DNA from: Pontibacter ruber
GTDB taxonomy: Bacteria; Bacteroidota; Bacteroidia; Cytophagales; Hymenobacteraceae
Reading direction: 5' to 3'
Length of the DNA stretch: 64,000 nucleotides
Assembly: GCF_023630205.1 (NCBI RefSeq)
Contig: NZ_JALPRR010000003.1
Coordinates: 186,001-250,000 of the forward strand
Part shown: positions 17,888-27,332 of the stretch, one piece after another
Numbering within the stretch: the first letter of the stretch is position 1
Layout of the letters: every line of letters begins with the position of its first letter
Program-made: the position numbers and the translations under genes
The notes under the pieces: generated by a model
What the model was told of the DNA's origin: nothing
What the model saw: only the letters and a program-made list of their open reading frames with translations
The model's database searches: none

Positions 17888-20800
17888 CTAGCGGTTCTTG
17901 ATGATCTTTGTTGTTTCGTCAATGCCACCGCCAACTGCCTTCAGTATGTACATGCCATTGGCTAACTTTTGCAACGGCAACTCAATTTGGTTTACTCCTT
18001 TGTCCAGCTCCACTGACTTGCGCAGTACTTCACGTCCCTGCAGATCAATGATGATCAGTTGCGTTTGAGCCGGCTGCTGCACGGTAAGTGTAACGTTCAC
18101 GTTGCTGGTGAAAGGGTTCGGGTATACCTGCATAAGCTTATCAGAAGTAGTACTGCCTCCGGAGCTAGTGGCCACTACATTGCTGTATTCGAAGCTGCCG
18201 TCCACATCTACCTGCTTCAGCCTGTAGTAAACCGTGCCCTTGAGGGGTGCTTTGTCTGTAAAGTTATACTTGATGGCCACGTTGCTGTCTCCTTTGCCTT
18301 TCACAGTTCCGATTTTGCTGAACGTTCTTCCGTCGCTGCTACGCTCTACTTCAAAGCGGTCGTTGTCTTTTTCGGAAGCAGTAAGCCATTGCAGCTCTAC
18401 CTTTCCTTTGCCTGCAACAGCCTTGAAGTATACCAACTCTACCGGAAGTGGGGCCAGGGTTGGAGAGGTGCCGTAGATACGCAGGGTAATCGGTGTGACC
18501 GTTTCTACGCCATTCGCGTCCCGGGTTCTGACACTGAAATTATAGGTGCCCGGCATCAGGTAACCTTCCGAAGCGTTGGCAACTACAATGTTGCCATTGG
18601 CTAGCAGGCTTGCGCCGGCAGGGAGTGAGCCGCTTCCGGTTACCACGTTGGCCTGGGAAATGGCTCCATCAGGATCAGAGACTGTGGCAAGTACATCATT
18701 TACTTTGTACTCTTCTCTATACTTAGGCGGTGCTATATTATACACAGCCGGGCAGTTGACAACTACAGTTACATCGGCAGAAGAGGAACTGTTGGAGCCA
18801 CCGCAGCTGGATGTTACCGTCCAGGTAAAGGTGTAGCTGCCGGAGACAAGACCCGTAACCGTAGTTGCAGCACTGGTTGCCGCTGTAAATGTAGGGTCTG
18901 CGCTTCCTGTAGGTTTGCTTCTTACTGACCAGCGGCCGGTGCCTGGAGCAGGATCACTACCTTGCAGGCTGGCCGTGCTACTACAAACGGTCTGAGCTGT
19001 ACCAGCTGTTACCGGTGCGAATGTGGCACTTACTTCCAAAGTTACCCGGTTAGCAAGGGTTACAGTACAGCCCCCCGATACCGAAGCGGTTACATAGAAA
19101 GTGGTGGTTACAGTTGGGCTAACTGTAATTGCCTGGCGCTGGCCTGTACCGGTGAAGGCAGTACCAACCTTAGCATTGTCAGAGGAGCGGTACAGCTGGT
19201 AAGTAGCTCCGTCGTTATTGGTTTGCACATATACGATCGCTGGGCTGCCAGAGCAGGTCTTGGTGGTGCTGAGGCTTACTTCCTGGTTTGCCGCAGGTCC
19301 TGTAACAGTATAGGTAACTGTGTTGGTACCTTCTGCAGAACAGCCTGTGGTGGTGTTAGTAACCAGTATACCAAAAGTAGTAGTAGTGCTGACAGACGCC
19401 ACATTGAAGGTAATAGAGCTGCCATTGCCCGCTTTAGGGTTTGTGTCGCCAGATGTAACTGCTATTGGCGCTTTGGTTGTACTGTTTATCAACTGATAGC
19501 TAAGGCCTGTTTGCGTACCAGCAACTGTTATAGTTTGTGCTAATCCGGCGCAACCGGAAGAGCTACCAATGGTAAGCGTATTTGTGTTTGCTGGAGGTGT
19601 GTTTACCGTCACATTTGTACTTCCTGACAAGATAGTAGTACATGCGGTACCACTAACTTTTCGCGCTCTTACTCTAAGCGTTGTTGCGCTTGTGATAGGG
19701 AAAGAGGTAAGCGTAATGGCGCCTCCTGTACCTAGTACTGAGTTTCCTGTCTCTGTTTCCGTAGTGCCACTCACAGTTATCAGGCGGTAAGCTACCCCTG
19801 CTTCTGAATTGTTTACAGTAACCTGTGCAGTGCCTCCGCTACAAATAGTTAAAGCCGATGGGGTAACTGTTGGAGAAGAAGAAGGCGGGCTACATTGTAC
19901 AATAACAGGCGCTATTTTCTCGCTCGCACAGTTATTACCTGTAAGTTTATAGTTGGCCGTTACAGAAGCACCGGCAAATACCTCCAGTGATGAAAATCCG
20001 CTTGCTGTCCAGATGCCGTTGGAGTTGGTGGTTACAGGGGAGAAGGGCGTTCCTTCAATGTAAACTGTTACCTGCGAGCCTGCCGGTGCTGTTCCGGTAA
20101 TAGTGGTTTGCCCTTCGGTAATCGGAGAGGCAATGGTTAAGGTGCCTGTTGGGGCTGCTGTCGAGGTTACAGCAGCAGAGTTTACACTTCGCACCTTGCC
20201 GACAGCTTTTGCCCTTGCTGTTACTGGTGTTCCGGCTGCAATACCGCCACCTGCTGCAGAAGACAAATCAACCGACCACGTACCTGTCGCTGATACTGTT
20301 GCAGTTAATGGAGTGCTGGTGCCACTCTGCGTGATCAGGCTGCCATCGCGTGCTCCTGCTGTGCCATTGGTGTAAAACTGTATTACTGTTCCGGCTGGCT
20401 CAGTAGAGGTACCGGATAAGGTCGTAATCTTGCCACAAGTAACAGGACTGATGGATGGTGCTGCTGTGGTTCCCTGTACAGTTAAGAAGTTAGAAGCACT
20501 TGAAAATGAGTTAGGGCAGCTAATGTTGCCCCCACCGGTAAGTGTCCTTGTCGTTCTAACATTAACAGTATTACCAGGCTGCAGGACACTCGCTGGAATT
20601 GTTAATGACCATGGGGTTGCGGCTGTCGTCGAAGTGGTTATAGTTACCCGCTGACTCTGCTCTGTGGCATTGATAAATAAGACCACCGTTGTGCTGACAC
20701 TGGTTGAGGTAGCAGCAACTGTACCTGAGATGGTGGCAAGATTGGTTGGTACTTCTGACCAGGTGGTAGAATTTGTACTGTTAAACGTGGCATTGTCGTA

Positions 20801-22309
20801 GGCCACACTTGTAATGGAAACAATCTCCGTATTCACACCTGGATTTTGCCCATTACGGAAACAAAGCTGATTAGACCTTAAAGACTCACAGCCGCTGTTA
20901 TTGCCCGAAGCGTCTAACGGTGTAGTTGTTGCATAGTAGTTGTTTTCAGTGATCGTAAAGGCAGGCGTTGTCCAGCTAAAGGTTGGGCCAGTTCCGGATG
21001 GAGTATAGTCATAGGTGCCAATTAAGGTCCCGGATGTATTGTAAATGGTAATTTTTTGCCTTTGATTTAAAGTGGTTGTACCTACAAACTGCTTTGAAGT
21101 GTTACCTGAACTGGCTAACCCGGTAAGTACTGGTGCCGGAGTGGCGGTACATACTCCAGAAATAACAGTTACTGAATTTGATACGGGCGATATGGTCTTA
21201 CCAGATGGAGTAACCCGGGCTGTAATCACATCGCCAGCTGTTAACAATGTACTGGATAGGCCACTTAATGTCCAGGTACCGGTACTGCTCACGGTAGGGC
21301 ATGCAGGCTGACCCGTGTTGCCACAGATAGCTACCCCATTTCGGAGTACCGTAACTACTGACCCTGCGGCTTCTACCGACGTCCCCGAAATAGTAGTGCT
21401 GTTAGCAGTGATCGGGCCACTGACCACAGGCGCTGTAGCTGTTACTGCCGCAAATCCGGTGGTCTGTATACTCGTTAAACTGGTAGGTGGGAAACCGTTG
21501 ATAAGTGCTCTCCAGGCGCTGGGCGCATCGTAGTTGTAGGCTTGGAAGTTTACGCCACCCACATCAGAAACAGTACCTGTTAGACCACTTTGCGCACTGG
21601 TAATGGTAATGCCGCTCATTCGCAGCGGGGTAGCAGCAGTTATACCTCCCTGGAAAGCTGTAAGCGGAACATAGAAGTCATAGAAGTAGTCGGCGTTGCC
21701 ACTACCTGTAGAAGCAGCAACCGATCGTTGCGAATACTGGTCTACGGAGCCGGAGAAAATAGTGGAGCTACCCGTTGGAGTATGTTTGATCACCTGAACA
21801 GCAAAGCTCGCAGCAAGTAACACTTCATATTCGAAGCCCGGATTGGCGCCGGTTCCTGTAAAGGTCTGGTCTGAGTCGATCAGTACGCTGTAACCTTTCG
21901 GCGAGGTAGAGGAGGAGCCAAGCCGTACCCGGAAGAGAAGGTTGGTGCCATCAAAGTATGTTGCTATCGGAGAGCCCGTAGAGGGTGTGGAAAGAGGTGT
22001 AGTAGGGGGTACCAGGTCGGTATGGCCTCCCGTAGTGCCTGTATTTAAATCTCCTATAGGTTCGGTTGTCAGTGCAGGAAAAGGACGATACGGGATCTCG
22101 CTGTTGGAAGCTCCTTCGTCTTTTCCGCCCGTAAATCCTGCTTTTGTAGTAGAAATATAGCCATCCTGGTTTGGGTCCAGAACTTTGCTGCCTCCCGCAG
22201 TGGCAGTCTTATAAATAAACCCAGGTGTCTGAGCTACAGCCTCAGGTAGGTTTGCCGCTATCATCACAAGAATAAGCGAACACATAATCCGGTAATAGTT
22301 TGCTCTCAT
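17888..22309 (-). CDS. giant secreted protein with T9SS type A sorting domain
   Basis: 1473 residues, exported and very likely delivered to the cell surface or released by the type IX secretion system. The N-terminus has a signal peptide (CSLILVMIAANLPEAVAQ). Residues about 40-270 look like a lectin-/DOMON-like domain (VLIDSDQTFTGTGANPGFEY). The middle is a chain of Thr/Ser-rich Ig-like repeats with recurrent phrases such as TATVSATGTWSVDLSS and TVTNTTTGCSAEGTNTVTYT, rich in paired Cys. From about 1300 is a fibronectin-like strand set (VELQWLTASEKDNDRFEVER), and the last 80 residues are the sorting signal: LMQVYPNPFTSNVNV ... GMYILKAVG. Adhesive or matrix function is inferred from architecture. 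It ends at a strong terminator. Confidence 0.92.
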   Translation of the reverse strand: MRANYYRIMCSLILVMIAANLPEAVAQTPGFIYKTATAGGSKVLDPNQDGYISTTKAGFTGGKDEGASNSEIPYRPFPALTTEPIGDLNTGTTGGHTDLVPPTTPLSTPSTGSPIATYFDGTNLLFRVRLGSSSTSPKGYSVLIDSDQTFTGTGANPGFEYEVLLAASFAVQVIKHTPTGSSTIFSGSVDQYSQRSVAASTGSGNADYFYDFYVPLTAFQGGITAATPLRMSGITITSAQSGLTGTVSDVGGVNFQAYNYDAPSAWRALINGFPPTSLTSIQTTGFAAVTATAPVVSGPITANSTTISGTSVEAAGSVVTVLRNGVAICGNTGQPACPTVSSTGTWTLSGLSSTLLTAGDVITARVTPSGKTISPVSNSVTVISGVCTATPAPVLTGLASSGNTSKQFVGTTTLNQRQKITIYNTSGTLIGTYDYTPSGTGPTFSWTTPAFTITENNYYATTTPLDASGNNSGCESLRSNQLCFRNGQNPGVNTEIVSITSVAYDNATFNSTNSTTWSEVPTNLATISGTVAATSTSVSTTVVLFINATEQSQRVTITTSTTAATPWSLTIPASVLQPGNTVNVRTTRTLTGGGNISCPNSFSSASNFLTVQGTTAAPSISPVTCGKITTLSGTSTEPAGTVIQFYTNGTAGARDGSLITQSGTSTPLTATVSATGTWSVDLSSAAGGGIAAGTPVTARAKAVGKVRSVNSAAVTSTAAPTGTLTIASPITEGQTTITGTAPAGSQVTVYIEGTPFSPVTTNSNGIWTASGFSSLEVFAGASVTANYKLTGNNCASEKIAPVIVQCSPPSSSPTVTPSALTICSGGTAQVTVNNSEAGVAYRLITVSGTTETETGNSVLGTGGAITLTSFPITSATTLRVRARKVSGTACTTILSGSTNVTVNTPPANTNTLTIGSSSGCAGLAQTITVAGTQTGLSYQLINSTTKAPIAVTSGDTNPKAGNGSSITFNVASVSTTTTFGILVTNTTTGCSAEGTNTVTYTVTGPAANQEVSLSTTKTCSGSPAIVYVQTNNDGATYQLYRSSDNAKVGTAFTGTGQRQAITVSPTVTTTFYVTASVSGGCTVTLANRVTLEVSATFAPVTAGTAQTVCSSTASLQGSDPAPGTGRWSVRSKPTGSADPTFTAATSAATTVTGLVSGSYTFTWTVTSSCGGSNSSSSADVTVVVNCPAVYNIAPPKYREEYKVNDVLATVSDPDGAISQANVVTGSGSLPAGASLLANGNIVVANASEGYLMPGTYNFSVRTRDANGVETVTPITLRIYGTSPTLAPLPVELVYFKAVAGKGKVELQWLTASEKDNDRFEVERSSDGRTFSKIGTVKGKGDSNVAIKYNFTDKAPLKGTVYYRLKQVDVDGSFEYSNVVATSSGGSTTSDKLMQVYPNPFTSNVNVTLTVQQPAQTQLIIIDLQGREVLRKSVELDKGVNQIELPLQKLANGMYILKAVGGGIDETTKIIKNR

Positions 22310-22784
22310 AGATAGATGGTTAAAGGAAATGGACCTGTTTTGTGAAATGTTATATGTTTATTTTTGCACTATTTGCTTGTTGCTATAAAATGTATGAAGA
22401 CTTCAAGGAGTTTATCCTGCAATGGTTTTCGACAAAATGTCATACTGATTGTTTGTAGATGCTCTAGAAAAAAGTTTGCTGCTTTAAATTGTTCAACTCC
22501 TGTAAATAGTATCTCTGCTATAACTGGGAGACAATTGTACTTGTAACACAAAACAGAGGTTGTAAAAATTGTACCTAATTGAGCGTTGAATAAAACAAAA
22601 CTTTATTCTAGATGGAAGCAACTCAAGTGGTATGCCACATTTCTTAAAGCATTATGAGGCAACATGTTAGGGTAAAGTATTCCCGGTTTGAAGCACTTTA
22701 TTGTCTGATTTTGGGAGGTCTGTCTATAAGTGGGATTGTCTATAGAGGGATAAACAGGTACTCGGTAGTTTAAAAACTTTGCTT
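22310..22784. other. 475-bp intergenic region, no gene seen
   Basis: Between the divergent-looking ends of the T9SS gene start and the KAS stop. A/T-rich with no convincing ORF, tRNA or repeat; small frames here have no usable start context or family resemblance. It must hold the promoter of the T9SS gene on the minus strand, though I could not pick a clear -33/-7 pair. Confidence 0.5.
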
Positions 22785-23990
22785 TTAGTGTAATGTAACA
22801 ATTACACTGGCTGCATTGCCGCCAAAGCCGGCAGCGTTTACCATCACCCTTTTTAGCTGTGGCGTGTTGGTGTTGTTGATTTGAGAGGGATAAGGGAAAT
22901 CTAGAATTTGCTGCTGACGGAGCAACTGAATCGCATACTGTATGCTTAAAGCGCCGGAAGCACCCAAGGTATGGCCAAGCAGCCACTTGTTGGTGGTGAG
23001 AACAGGATGTTGCTCTCCAAAAACAGCACCGATTGCGGCTAATTCGGCTCTGTCGCCCGCGCGGGTGCCCGGTGAGTGGGTGATGATGGCGTTTATAGTA
23101 TCGTCTGATGGGAGCTGTGACAACGCGTGGCGCATGGATTTCTGGAAATTGATTCCCTCCCTCGATATGCCCGTTTTGCTTTCGATCTTTTCAAATCCGA
23201 CGCCTATGGCTTCGATAACAATATCACCGGAAGTTATACTTGTTGCAGTAGCTTTTTCAAGCGCAAAAACGGCAGCGCCTTCTCCCAGCACGAAGGTGTT
23301 TCTTTTCTCCAACGCATAAGGCTGGCAAGGGTAAGGAGTATCTTGTAACGGAGAGTAAATGCCAACCGCCTTCATCTGAGCCAGCGTGAAATTAGTGAGA
23401 GGGGCTTCGGTACCACCAGCTAAGAATCTGTTGGCCATGCCCGCTTTTAACCAGGCCATACCGTTCGCCAATGCCATCAGGGCGGTGCTGCAGGTGATGG
23501 AATGACTGATCTGGGCACCCCCGGCATTTACGGCATGCGCCACCCAACTGGAAACGTTGCCCAGCGTGGTAGTAGGAGAGGCGCTGGAAGAAACCATACC
23601 TGCTTCATTGTTTTGGAAACCGGAGAAATGCTGCTCGAACAAACCGGTAGCCCCGCGCGAAGAGCCGATGTTCACAGCCAGATCATCTGAACTATTGATG
23701 TCATTGTTCAGCCATCCTGCCCGGGCAGCGGCTTGCCTGGCGGCGTAGATTGCCAATAATACAGAACGATCCAGTTGCAGGTAGTGAGGATTAGCTACGA
23801 TTAGTTGCTGTAGCTCCTGTTCAGCGGCTGCTGATAGCGCTGCAACAGGAGTAGGGTTGCCTTGGTGAAGAATATTACTAAAGGCAGGCTTGCCTGAAAG
23901 GTATGCTTGTGCGGAGGTCTTCTGGTCGAACCCTAGCGGAGAGATGGCACCGCAGCCCCTGATGACAATATGTTCTTTCGCTTCCTCCAA
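22785..23990 (-). CDS. beta-ketoacyl synthase of the biotin operon
   Basis: 401 residues, a KAS I/II-type condensing enzyme. The catalytic triad is complete: Cys in SHSITCSTALMALANG (about residue 166), His in AIITHSPGTRAGDRAELA (about 304) and His in WLLGHTLGASGALSIQYA (about 339). It is the last gene of the minus-strand biotin set bioB-bioF-bioD-bioA and starts with TTG at 23990, with no ATG usable upstream. In other Bacteroidetes a KAS gene of this kind occurs with biotin genes; a role in building the pimeloyl chain is plausible because no bioC or bioH is present here, but is inferred. A 19-bp inverted repeat lies just upstream of its start. Confidence 0.85.
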   Translation of the reverse strand: MEEAKEHIVIRGCGAISPLGFDQKTSAQAYLSGKPAFSNILHQGNPTPVAALSAAAEQELQQLIVANPHYLQLDRSVLLAIYAARQAAARAGWLNNDINSSDDLAVNIGSSRGATGLFEQHFSGFQNNEAGMVSSSASPTTTLGNVSSWVAHAVNAGGAQISHSITCSTALMALANGMAWLKAGMANRFLAGGTEAPLTNFTLAQMKAVGIYSPLQDTPYPCQPYALEKRNTFVLGEGAAVFALEKATATSITSGDIVIEAIGVGFEKIESKTGISREGINFQKSMRHALSQLPSDDTINAIITHSPGTRAGDRAELAAIGAVFGEQHPVLTTNKWLLGHTLGASGALSIQYAIQLLRQQQILDFPYPSQINNTNTPQLKRVMVNAAGFGGNAASVIVTLH

Positions 23991-24007
23991 ATCGTGTGCA
24001 AAGGTAA

Positions 24008-24110
24008 CTAGTAATGAGTAATGGCTAAATAAGAATGACCAATTTACAAGAGGGAAGGAATGATAAATAGTGGTTAGGGCTTTTCATTACGAGCCATTAC
24101 TCATTACTAG
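24008..24110. repeat. 19-bp perfect inverted repeat between bioA and KAS
   Basis: CTAGTAATGAGTAATGGCT (24008-24026) is perfectly complementary to AGCCATTACTCATTACTAG (24092-24110), with 65 nt between. It fills nearly the whole gap from the bioA stop (24117) to 17 nt before the KAS start. In mRNA it would form a long stem presenting or hiding the KAS start region. It could be a regulatory hairpin or a small mobile-type palindromic repeat. Confidence 0.85.
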
Positions 24111-24116
24111 ATATCA

Positions 24117-25433
24117 TTAATCATGGAGGGTTGTCTTGGTTGGCGGCTCAAAATAGCGGGTGCCAGTGATCAGTTGCTGCATACCTAGTATCGTCTGATA
24201 CACCTTATCGAGTTGCTTGTCTGTAATGCAGTAGGGAGGGATTACGTATATAATGTTGCCCAACGGACGTAGGATCACTCCTTGCTCTAACCCGAAACTG
24301 TAAAGCGTGTCTCCCATTTTATTGAAGTAGGAGGTGCCATCTGCTTCAAACTCTACGGCCAGTATCGTACCCTGCTGCCGTACTTCCTTTACCTTGGGCA
24401 ACGTTCTGCACTGTATAGCAAAATCCTGGTGGCGCTGACTGATGTGTCGGGTGCATTGCTGTGTGTCCGGCAACAGTAACAGGTCTAAGCTGGCAAGCCC
24501 TGCCGCACAAGCCACTGGGTTAGCGGTATAGCTGTGGCCGTGGAATAAAGTTTTCCGTTTGTCGTCGCTCAGAAAGGCTTCGTAAATCTTCTCATTGCAG
24601 GAGGTTGCTCCCAGGGCCATCGTGCCACCCGTCAGCCCTTTCGACAGACAAACCATATCCGGTTTGTGCTGCACGTAATCGCTGGCAAAAGTGCGGCCGG
24701 TGCGGCCAAAGCCTGTCATTACCTCATCGGCAATGGTAAGGATGTTGTGCTGCTGGCAGATTTCCAGAAGCCTGTCCAGTACCTCGTGCTTATACATCAC
24801 CATGCCTGCGGTGCCCAGCACCAGGGGTTCGTAAATAAAAGCGGCTACATCACCGGCAATGGCAAATACCTCCAGTTGTTTTATAGTTTCTTCTTCGTTG
24901 CCCGGTACAGGCACATCGATAAAATGAGGCTCAAACAGGTATGGCCAGAAAGGAGCCGTAAATGCGCTGCGCGCACTTACCGACATTGCTCCAAAGGTAT
25001 CACCATGGTAGCTGTCACGGAAGGCGATGATCTTTTTTTTGGGTGTGCCTACGTTCTCCCAATATTGAATAGCCATTTTCAGGGCTACTTCGACAGCTGT
25101 AGAACCGTTATCAGAATAAAAAATGCGGCTCTGGCCTTGGGGTAAAATTGAGATCAAACGCTCGGCAAAAGTAACAGCAGCAGGATGAGTGAAGCCGGCA
25201 AAAATAACGTGCTCCAGCGTCTGCAACTGCTCGGCTACTTTCTGTGCAATGTAGGGATGTGCATGGCCGTGCAGGTTCACCCACCACGACGATACCGCAT
25301 CAATATAGCTTTTACCATCTTCTGAAAACAACAGTGCTCCCTCGCCCCTTACGATAGGTATAGGAAGGGCAGCCGTTTTCATCTGCGTGTACGGGTGCCA
25401 GATTATATTATGATCGCGTTCTGCTAAGCTCAA
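24117..25433 (-). CDS. bioA: adenosylmethionine-8-amino-7-oxononanoate aminotransferase
   Basis: 438 residues; transfers the amino group of SAM to KAPA, giving DAPA in biotin synthesis. Class III aminotransferase: SLAERDHNIIWHPYTQMKTA at the N-terminus is the BioA opening, SSWWVNLHGHAHPYIAQ, YSDNGSTAVEVALKMAIQYW, HGDTFGAMSVSARS follow, and the PLP lysine is in DMVCLSKGLTGGTMALGATS (about residue 265). ADEVMTGFGRTG is the cofactor Asp motif. The only sensible start is TTG at 25433, because family similarity begins at that codon and there is no in-frame ATG. It follows bioD by 73 bp and is followed by the inverted repeat and KAS. Confidence 0.95.
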   Translation of the reverse strand: MSLAERDHNIIWHPYTQMKTAALPIPIVRGEGALLFSEDGKSYIDAVSSWWVNLHGHAHPYIAQKVAEQLQTLEHVIFAGFTHPAAVTFAERLISILPQGQSRIFYSDNGSTAVEVALKMAIQYWENVGTPKKKIIAFRDSYHGDTFGAMSVSARSAFTAPFWPYLFEPHFIDVPVPGNEEETIKQLEVFAIAGDVAAFIYEPLVLGTAGMVMYKHEVLDRLLEICQQHNILTIADEVMTGFGRTGRTFASDYVQHKPDMVCLSKGLTGGTMALGATSCNEKIYEAFLSDDKRKTLFHGHSYTANPVACAAGLASLDLLLLPDTQQCTRHISQRHQDFAIQCRTLPKVKEVRQQGTILAVEFEADGTSYFNKMGDTLYSFGLEQGVILRPLGNIIYVIPPYCITDKQLDKVYQTILGMQQLITGTRYFEPPTKTTLHD

Positions 25434-25506
25434 TTTTGAGTTACTGAATAAGTGAATGACTGAATCTTAGTAGAAGTCTGTTATCTATAGTTCTGCGGCT
25501 AACGTT

Positions 25507-26121
25507 TTACAAATGCCCAACAAAGGTCCTGGCGTACTCGGCTACGGCTTCTTGGCAAAAATCGGCTTCCTGGCGAATGGATGGCAGACGACGCAGACCC
25601 GTATACTTGATGATGAAATCCTCTGACGTTGGATTCTCCTCACCGTTAAAAATGATACCGGCAACCGGAACCTTGCGGTAACGCAATACCTCAGCTGTTA
25701 ACAAAGTATGGTTTATACTTCCCAGGTAATTACGGGATACAAGTATAACCTCCAGCCCCAGTTGCTGCACCAGGTCCAGCACCAGGTAACGCTTGTTCAG
25801 GGGTACCATCAGTCCGCCAGCCCCTTCCACGATCAGGTTGTTCTGTGTTTCCGGTAGCTTCAGTCCGTGCACATCTATTTCAATTCCTTCGGCTGCCGCC
25901 GCTTTGTGTGGCGATGCTGCCATCTTCAGGCGGTAGGCTTCCGGGTGAAAAACAGAATGCTCGTTCGAAACCAGACTTTTTACCATGTCTGTGTCGGTGA
26001 AGTCGAGGCCACCCGCCTGTACGGGTTTCCAGTAATCGGCTTGCAGTGCTTCGGTAAGTATGGCTGCGGCAACTGTTTTGCCTACGTCCGTTCCGATGCC
26101 TGTTACAAAATATCGTTTCAT
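25507..26121 (-). CDS. bioD: dethiobiotin synthase
   Basis: 204 residues; closes the ureido ring of dethiobiotin from DAPA, CO2 and ATP. P-loop at the N-terminus: MKRYFVTGIGTDVGKTVAAA (GTDVGKT). DYWKPVQAGGLDFTDTD carries the conserved K and the DAPA site, and VEGAGGLMVPLNKRYLVLDL is the family E-GAGG motif. LVSRNYLGSINHTLLTAEVL is also typical. Slightly shorter than the E. coli enzyme. Its ATG overlaps the bioF stop as ATGA, so bioF and bioD are translationally coupled. Confidence 0.95.
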   Translation of the reverse strand: MKRYFVTGIGTDVGKTVAAAILTEALQADYWKPVQAGGLDFTDTDMVKSLVSNEHSVFHPEAYRLKMAASPHKAAAAEGIEIDVHGLKLPETQNNLIVEGAGGLMVPLNKRYLVLDLVQQLGLEVILVSRNYLGSINHTLLTAEVLRYRKVPVAGIIFNGEENPTSEDFIIKYTGLRRLPSIRQEADFCQEAVAEYARTFVGHL

Positions 26122-27254
26122 GTACCTTTAGCTATGGCCTGCGCGAGGCCCTCAATTTCTTCTTCTGTATTAAATGCATGCACGATCACGCGCAGCCGCT
26201 CGGTGCCTTTCGGCACGGTTGGGGCCAGCACGGGGCGCACGTCATATCCATCGTGTTGCAGCGCAGCCGCCAGCAGTTTAAGTTGCTCCGGCTGTTGCAG
26301 GAAAACAGAAAGTATAACACTGTTCTCCGGGGTGCAGCGTATGCCGCTAAGTTTGTTTAGCTTTTGGTACAGCAGGTGTGCCAGCTTTTTTGCCCGCTCC
26401 CGTTCCTGGGAAAGCTGCGGCAGAAACGTATAGGCACACTTTAAGGCCACCAGCGCGTGCGTTGGCAAACCTGTGGTATAAATAAAAGCGCGGCTGTAGT
26501 TGATGAGAAAATCACGCAGTACCTTAGGGCCCACCACCGCAGCGCCGTGGCTGCCCATGGCCTTTCCATAGGTAATTACCTGTGCAAACACCTGATCCTG
26601 CAGCCCTAAGGCTACGGTCAGGCCTTCGCCTTTCTCACCATAGAGACCCACAGCATGGGCCTCGTCTACAATTAAAGCAATGGAATGCTCGTTACACAAT
26701 TGAGCCAGTTCCTGCAAGGGGGCTTTGTCGCCGTCCATGGAGTAAACCGACTCTACCACCACGTATACCTGCCCGGTCGCGTGCTTCAGCTTCTGCCTTA
26801 GATCCTCCACGTTGTTATGGCGAAAGGCATAGGTTTTGGCAAAGCTCAGGCGCAGGCCGTCCTTCATGGAGGCGTGGCTAGCCTCGTCATAAAACACGGT
26901 ATCGCCCCGCTGCGGCAGCGCCGACAGCAGGCCCACATTGGCCGTATATCCTGAGTTAAAAAGTAGTGCCGCTTCCCCTTTGTGGTAGGACGCAATCATA
27001 CCTTCCAGCTCTTCGAAAAGGCCGTGGTTACCGGACAGTAAACGGGAGCCAGTTGCCCCCAAAGGCAAATGTTTATACTTGTCCTCTTCCTTGTGGATGA
27101 GTGCCCGCAACTGTTCAGAGCGAGCAAGGCCGAGGTAATCATTAGAGCAGAAATCGATAAGGCCGGCGGTGGTTTTAAGCGCACGCAGGTTGCCCTGCGC
27201 TGCCCTTTCCGCCAGCTTCTGCTGAAGTTTATTTGACAAAGGACTAGTAGACAA
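26118..27254 (-). CDS. bioF: 8-amino-7-oxononanoate synthase
   Basis: 378 residues; condenses pimeloyl-ACP/CoA with alanine to KAPA. Family motifs: LIDFCSNDYLGLARSEQLR, LGATGSRLLSGNHGLFEELE, VVESVYSMDGDKAPLQELAQ, VDEAHAVGLYGEKGEG and the PLP lysine in QVITYGKAMGSHGAAVVG (about residue 236). The start appears to be TTG at 27254 (another TTG is 15 nt in); an in-frame TAA lies about 15 nt upstream and no ATG is available. Overlaps bioD by 4 nt. The KAS and BioF activities are both condensations in the same pathway, which fits their clustering. Confidence 0.95.
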   Translation of the reverse strand: MSTSPLSNKLQQKLAERAAQGNLRALKTTAGLIDFCSNDYLGLARSEQLRALIHKEEDKYKHLPLGATGSRLLSGNHGLFEELEGMIASYHKGEAALLFNSGYTANVGLLSALPQRGDTVFYDEASHASMKDGLRLSFAKTYAFRHNNVEDLRQKLKHATGQVYVVVESVYSMDGDKAPLQELAQLCNEHSIALIVDEAHAVGLYGEKGEGLTVALGLQDQVFAQVITYGKAMGSHGAAVVGPKVLRDFLINYSRAFIYTTGLPTHALVALKCAYTFLPQLSQERERAKKLAHLLYQKLNKLSGIRCTPENSVILSVFLQQPEQLKLLAAALQHDGYDVRPVLAPTVPKGTERLRVIVHAFNTEEEIEGLAQAIAKGT

Positions 27255-27291
27255 AGAACAAAGGAATTAATGATATTGCTTTAAAGTATAA

Positions 27292-27332
27292 AGTCTTTTG
27301 TCTTTTGTCAAACAGTCTTTTGTCAAAAGACT
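27292..27332. repeat. AGTCTTTT repeats and hairpin between bioB and bioF
   Basis: AGTCTTTTGTC occurs at 27292-27302 and again at 27314-27324. AGTCTTTT (27314-27321) pairs with AAAAGACT (27325-27332) over a 3-nt loop, and the other copy (27292-27299) could pair with the same arm. The hairpin covers the bioB stop codon; a looser inverted copy (GACAAAGGACTAG) lies at the start of bioF. Possibly a processing or attenuation element. Confidence 0.6.

Noticed and set aside
22603..22986. 127-codon minus-strand frame downstream of and overlapping the KAS gene
   Set aside because: Overlaps the KAS coding sequence for most of its length; its non-overlapping end has no recognisable protein pattern.
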